A stretch of DNA of 64,000 bases from Paenibacillus helianthi. GTDB lineage: Bacteria > Bacillota > Bacilli > Paenibacillales > Paenibacillaceae. The translations under genes and the position numbers were made by a program. Positions 61,214 to 64,000 of the stretch are shown in pieces (the stretch's first letter is position 1; the number at the start of each line of letters is the position of its first letter). The DNA lies in the NCBI RefSeq assembly GCF_001909055.1, contig NZ_LVWI01000059.1, positions 62,001-126,000 on the forward strand. The letters are read 5' to 3'. Below the pieces are notes generated by a model. The model saw only the letters and a program-made list of their open reading frames with translations, had not been told where the DNA came from and did not search any database.

Positions 61214-62491
61214 ATGGAAACTGAAACTGTACAGCAAAAGGCAGTGATCGTCGGTGTTCAGCTGCAGAATGACAAGGATTTCGCATATTCCATGGAGGAG
61301 CTGCGCAATCTGGCCGCTGCCTGTGAGCTGGAGGTGGTTGGCGAGCTGAGCCAGAAATCCAGCCGGATTAACCCGTCGCATTATATCGGGACAGGTAAAA
61401 TCACCGAACTGAGTGCCCTTATGGAGGCGCACGATGCTCCGGTGGTTATCTTTAATGATGAGTTGTCGCCTTCCCAGATCCGTAATCTGGAGTCGGCGCT
61501 GGATCGCCAGGTCATCGACCGGACCGTGCTGATCCTGAATATTTTTGCCGAGCGTGCCAAGACAAAGGAAGCCCAGCTCCAGGTGGAGGTGGCACAGCTG
61601 CAGTATATGCTTCCCCGGCTGACCGGGATGCGTGAGTCCCTCGGCAGACAAGGCGGCGGCGCAGGACTGAAGAACCGCGGTGCCGGGGAAACCAAGCTTG
61701 AGCTGGACCGGCGCAGAATTGAGGAGCGAATCACGGCGCTGCAGCTGGAGCTGCAGACTCAGGTAGCGCGGCGGCAGATCCAGCGGAAGCAGCGGCGCAA
61801 AAACGAGGTGCCCGTGGTCTGTCTTGTCGGTTATACCAATACCGGTAAATCCAGTCTGATGAATACACTGGTAGATACCTTCCACCCCGGTTCGGAAAAA
61901 GGGGTCTTGGCCAAGGATATGCTGTTCGCCACACTGGAGACCTCGGTACGCAGTATTGAGCTGCCGGACCACAAGACCCTCCTGCTGACCGACACAGTCG
62001 GTTTTGTCAGCCAGCTGCCCCATCATCTGGTCAAGGCCTTCCGCTCCACGCTCGAAGAAGTGACCGAAGCTGACCTGCTGATTCATGTAGCCGACATTTC
62101 CGATCCGCAGGTCAGCCAGCATATGACCGTTACGGAGGAGACCCTGAAGGCACTGGGTGCAGATGGAATCCCGACCGTTATCGCTTATAACAAAGCCGAC
62201 CTGACGGATCTGCCTTATCCCGTGGTGACTGAGAATTCCGTTACCCTTTCCGCTAAGCAAAATAGCGGAATCGCCGAGCTGATCGGGCTGATCCGCGGGC
62301 ATGTGTTCAATGATTATATCCAGTGTGAAATTCTCGTTCCGTTCGGCCGCGGCAGCGTGGTCTCCTACTTCAATGAGCATGCTGATGTACAGTCGGTCAG
62401 CTATGAGGAGGAGGGCACACGCCTGAAGCTGGAATGCCGGATTGCCGATTACGAACGGTTTAAGGACGATTTTATTGCAATTCCGCAGTAG
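61214..62491 (+). CDS. hflX: Ribosome-associated GTPase HflX
   Basis: 425 residues. An N-terminal HflX domain (about 1-180) contains SSRINPSHYIGTGKITEL and the conserved GGGAGLKNRGAGETKLELDRR glycine-rich hinge. The G domain follows: GYTNTGKSS (G1), DTVGFVSQLPHHLV (G3), NKAD (G4). A C-terminal domain ends in ADYERFKDDF. HflX splits stalled 70S ribosomes under heat or antibiotic stress; relatives in Listeria and mycobacteria contribute to macrolide-lincosamide resistance. GTGGAGG lies twelve bases ahead of the ATG. Its expression appears gated by the leader. Confidence 0.96.
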   Translation: METETVQQKAVIVGVQLQNDKDFAYSMEELRNLAAACELEVVGELSQKSSRINPSHYIGTGKITELSALMEAHDAPVVIFNDELSPSQIRNLESALDRQVIDRTVLILNIFAERAKTKEAQLQVEVAQLQYMLPRLTGMRESLGRQGGGAGLKNRGAGETKLELDRRRIEERITALQLELQTQVARRQIQRKQRRKNEVPVVCLVGYTNTGKSSLMNTLVDTFHPGSEKGVLAKDMLFATLETSVRSIELPDHKTLLLTDTVGFVSQLPHHLVKAFRSTLEEVTEADLLIHVADISDPQVSQHMTVTEETLKALGADGIPTVIAYNKADLTDLPYPVVTENSVTLSAKQNSGIAELIGLIRGHVFNDYIQCEILVPFGRGSVVSYFNEHADVQSVSYEEEGTRLKLECRIADYERFKDDFIAIPQ

Positions 62492-62530
62492 AAGCAGATA
62501 TAGCTCTCAAATGACAGGTTAAGCAGACCA

Positions 62531-62580
62531 AAGACTCCGCACCAGCCTCACTTGGCTACTGCGGAGTCTTTTTATTTTAG
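62531..62580 (+). terminator. Intrinsic terminator of hflX
   Basis: AAGACTCCGC (62531-62540) pairs with GCGGAGTCTT (62561-62570), followed by TTTTTATTTT. It sits 40 bases after hflX and 20 bases from the convergent SDR gene, and may serve both. Confidence 0.85.
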
Positions 62581-62598
62581 TTTTAGCAGATCCATCAT

Positions 62599-63348
62599 TT
62601 ATTTAAACGAAGCATAGCCTTCATCAGCCATAACAACGCTGCCGTTGATTGCACTGGCCTCATCCAAGGTAAGCAAATAGACGGAATCGGCTACCTGTTC
62701 GGGTGTTGTCAATTTATTTCCGATGACCTTGGCTTTCATGGATTCGACCAAGCCCTGATCTTTATATCCCTGAATAATAGGTGTATCCACCGCACCCGGT
62801 GCAACCGCAACTACCCGTATTCCATATGGGGACAATTCTAATGCAGCTGATTTAGTCATCATAATGACAGCGCCTTTGGAAGCATGATAGGCAAAGGTAC
62901 CGGGGGATGCCAGAAAACCGAAAACAGAGGCTGCATTGATAATCACACCTTTAATTCCGAGCTCTCTCATTTTTTTGCCGGCGGCAATAATGCCATAGGC
63001 AACACCATGCTGATTGACATTGATTACACTGTGATAGTCATTCAGGTTCTGATCCAGAACAGGCGTATTACGCCCGATGCCCGCATTGTTAAACATTACA
63101 TCGATTCTGCCAAAAGCAGCAACTGCTTGTCCAATAAGCGCCTCGACCTCTTCATATTTTGACACATCCGTCCGGACAAAAATAGCTTCGCCGCCCGCTT
63201 GCTTAATGAATTCAACCGTCTTCTCGCCGCCCGCTTCATTAAAATCAGCGACAACCACCCGATCGCCTTTACTTGCAAATTTCAAGGCTGTGGCTCTCCC
63301 TATTCCGCTTGCACCACCTGTGATCACTGCTACTCTTGTACTGCTCAT
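62599..63348 (-). CDS. Short-chain dehydrogenase/reductase
   Basis: 249 residues from MSSTRVAVITGG, with a GAGGAGGAGA site; the upstream frame to 63402 lacks one. TGGASGIG cofactor motif (about 9-16), the NADP-type VVVADF strand end, NNAGIG, and catalytic YHASKGA. Typical FabG/glucose-dehydrogenase-like classical SDR; substrate unknown. It is divergent from the LysR regulator gene with 169 bases between, so that regulator probably controls it. Confidence 0.93.
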   Translation of the reverse strand: MSSTRVAVITGGASGIGRATALKFASKGDRVVVADFNEAGGEKTVEFIKQAGGEAIFVRTDVSKYEEVEALIGQAVAAFGRIDVMFNNAGIGRNTPVLDQNLNDYHSVINVNQHGVAYGIIAAGKKMRELGIKGVIINAASVFGFLASPGTFAYHASKGAVIMMTKSAALELSPYGIRVVAVAPGAVDTPIIQGYKDQGLVESMKAKVIGNKLTTPEQVADSVYLLTLDEASAINGSVVMADEGYASFK

Positions 63349-63517
63349 CAACTTCTCCTCCTCTACGGTGATGTAATAGACTAAAATAGTAATGGGAACC
63401 ATAAGAGTTATCTTCCATTGAAAGTACTTTCATATACAGTGTAACTCTCCCTAAATTTAAATAAAATTTAATTATATTTACTTATAGTTAATCAGAGCTT
63501 AATAAGGAGAGCTGACG

Positions 63518-64000
63518 ATGAATCTTGAACAGATTGAATACATTGTAGAGGTTGCGAAAAAGGGGTCTTTTACAAAAGCTGCTCAGGATCTGCATGTCAC
63601 TTTATCGGCAATCAGCCAATCCATCTCGTTACTGGAAACCGAATTAGGCATGACCTTATTCACCCGTTCCCGTGGTTTAGGCGCTGTACCCACGATTGAA
63701 GGAAATCAAATCATCCAAAAGGCAAGTGAAGTCCTGCTAAAAGTGAACGAGCTAAAAGAAGAGGCTAAAAGCTGCAGCAATACCTTGAGCGGGGAATTGA
63801 AGATAGCTACCATACCAGGTCCTATGCATTTACTCGTAGATGTTGTTTCCACATTCAAGGAAGACTACCCCCAGGTCAGAATAGAAATTTTTGAAAAAGG
63901 GCCAAGGGAGATATTATATGATCTGGAGCACAGCAACATTGATATTGGATTAATCGTGTTGGCGGAGGATTTTATCGAAAGAAGCGAGCATTTGACCTTT
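63518..64000 (+). CDS. LysR-family transcriptional regulator (cut by window end)
   Basis: 161 residues are visible from MNLEQIEYIVEVAKKG, with an AAGGAGA site before the ATG; the C-terminus lies beyond the window. The winged helix (SFTKAAQDLHVTLSAISQSISLLETELGMTLFTRS) is followed by the first half of the effector-binding domain (GELKIATIPGPMHLLVDVVSTFKEDYPQVRIEI). It is divergent from the SDR gene, the usual arrangement for a LysR regulator and its target. Confidence 0.93.
   Translation, partial: MNLEQIEYIVEVAKKGSFTKAAQDLHVTLSAISQSISLLETELGMTLFTRSRGLGAVPTIEGNQIIQKASEVLLKVNELKEEAKSCSNTLSGELKIATIPGPMHLLVDVVSTFKEDYPQVRIEIFEKGPREILYDLEHSNIDIGLIVLAEDFIERSEHLTF

Overview
The window looks like chromosomal DNA of a Paenibacillus-type Firmicute. 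Supporting signs are moderate GC, strong GGAGG-type ribosome binding sites, frequent TTG/GTG starts, a CtsR operator, a cre-like site, a membrane-anchored YesN-type AraC regulator, many carbohydrate ABC transporters and a GH36 alpha-galactosidase. No rRNA, tRNA, CRISPR array, intact transposase or prophage was seen. Genus assignment is inference.

Layout. 0.25-5.2 kb: a DUF6953-like protein and a PotABCD/Fbp-type ABC importer (lipoprotein, two permeases, ATPase). 5.4-12.0 kb: an alpha-galactoside operon (LacI regulator, a possible 12-codon leader ORF, binding lipoprotein, two permeases, GH36 enzyme). This operon lies exactly between two direct copies of the neighbouring importer's binding-protein gene; the right copy is an internally deleted pseudogene. 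13-14.7 kb: an alpha/beta hydrolase and a MarR regulator, each preceded by related palindromes. 14.7-21.0 kb: a same-strand cluster of Zn-dehydrogenase, cytosolic GlgE-like GH13 enzyme, solute-binding protein WITHOUT a signal peptide, RibD/DHFR-type reductase and MATE exporter. This is the least familiar gene combination in the window. 21.2 kb: remnant of a chemotaxis receptor. 21.5-25 kb: OmpR-type two-component system with a beta-propeller lipoprotein. 25-28.5 kb: secreted protein, AI-2E family exporter and SDR, with an interspersed palindromic element on both sides of the exporter gene. 28.6-34.5 kb: Opp/Dpp-type peptide importer. 34.7-38.3 kb: fused double glycosyltransferase, MFS transporter, small membrane protein. 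38.5-43.4 kb: chaperones ClpB, DnaJ-like and Hsp20, with CtsR boxes. 43.5-46.7 kb: unknown AT-rich gene, WYL regulator, VOC protein, secreted histidine phosphatase. 46.75-47.1 kb: 51-bp tandem array. 47.2-49.2 kb: an adaptive response operon adaA-adaB-alkA. 49.4-54.8 kb: lipoprotein, KdgT permease, orphan TctC-type binding protein, AraC-type regulator. 55-59.8 kb: SWIM protein and SNF2 helicase. 59.8-62.5 kb: unknown beta-rich protein, then hflX with a long attenuator-like leader. 62.6-64 kb: SDR and a divergent LysR regulator cut by the window edge.

Main candidates for something new: (1) the hflX leader, with a good promoter, a 12-residue upstream ORF carrying an Arg-Ile-Arg motif, alternative pairings and an intrinsic terminator before hflX; (2) an interspersed element that forms the transcribed 5' leader of two genes and may fold as a conserved RNA; (3) the cytosolic binding-protein/GlgE-like/RibD/MATE cluster; (4) the alpha-galactoside operon bracketed by direct repeats of a foreign gene.
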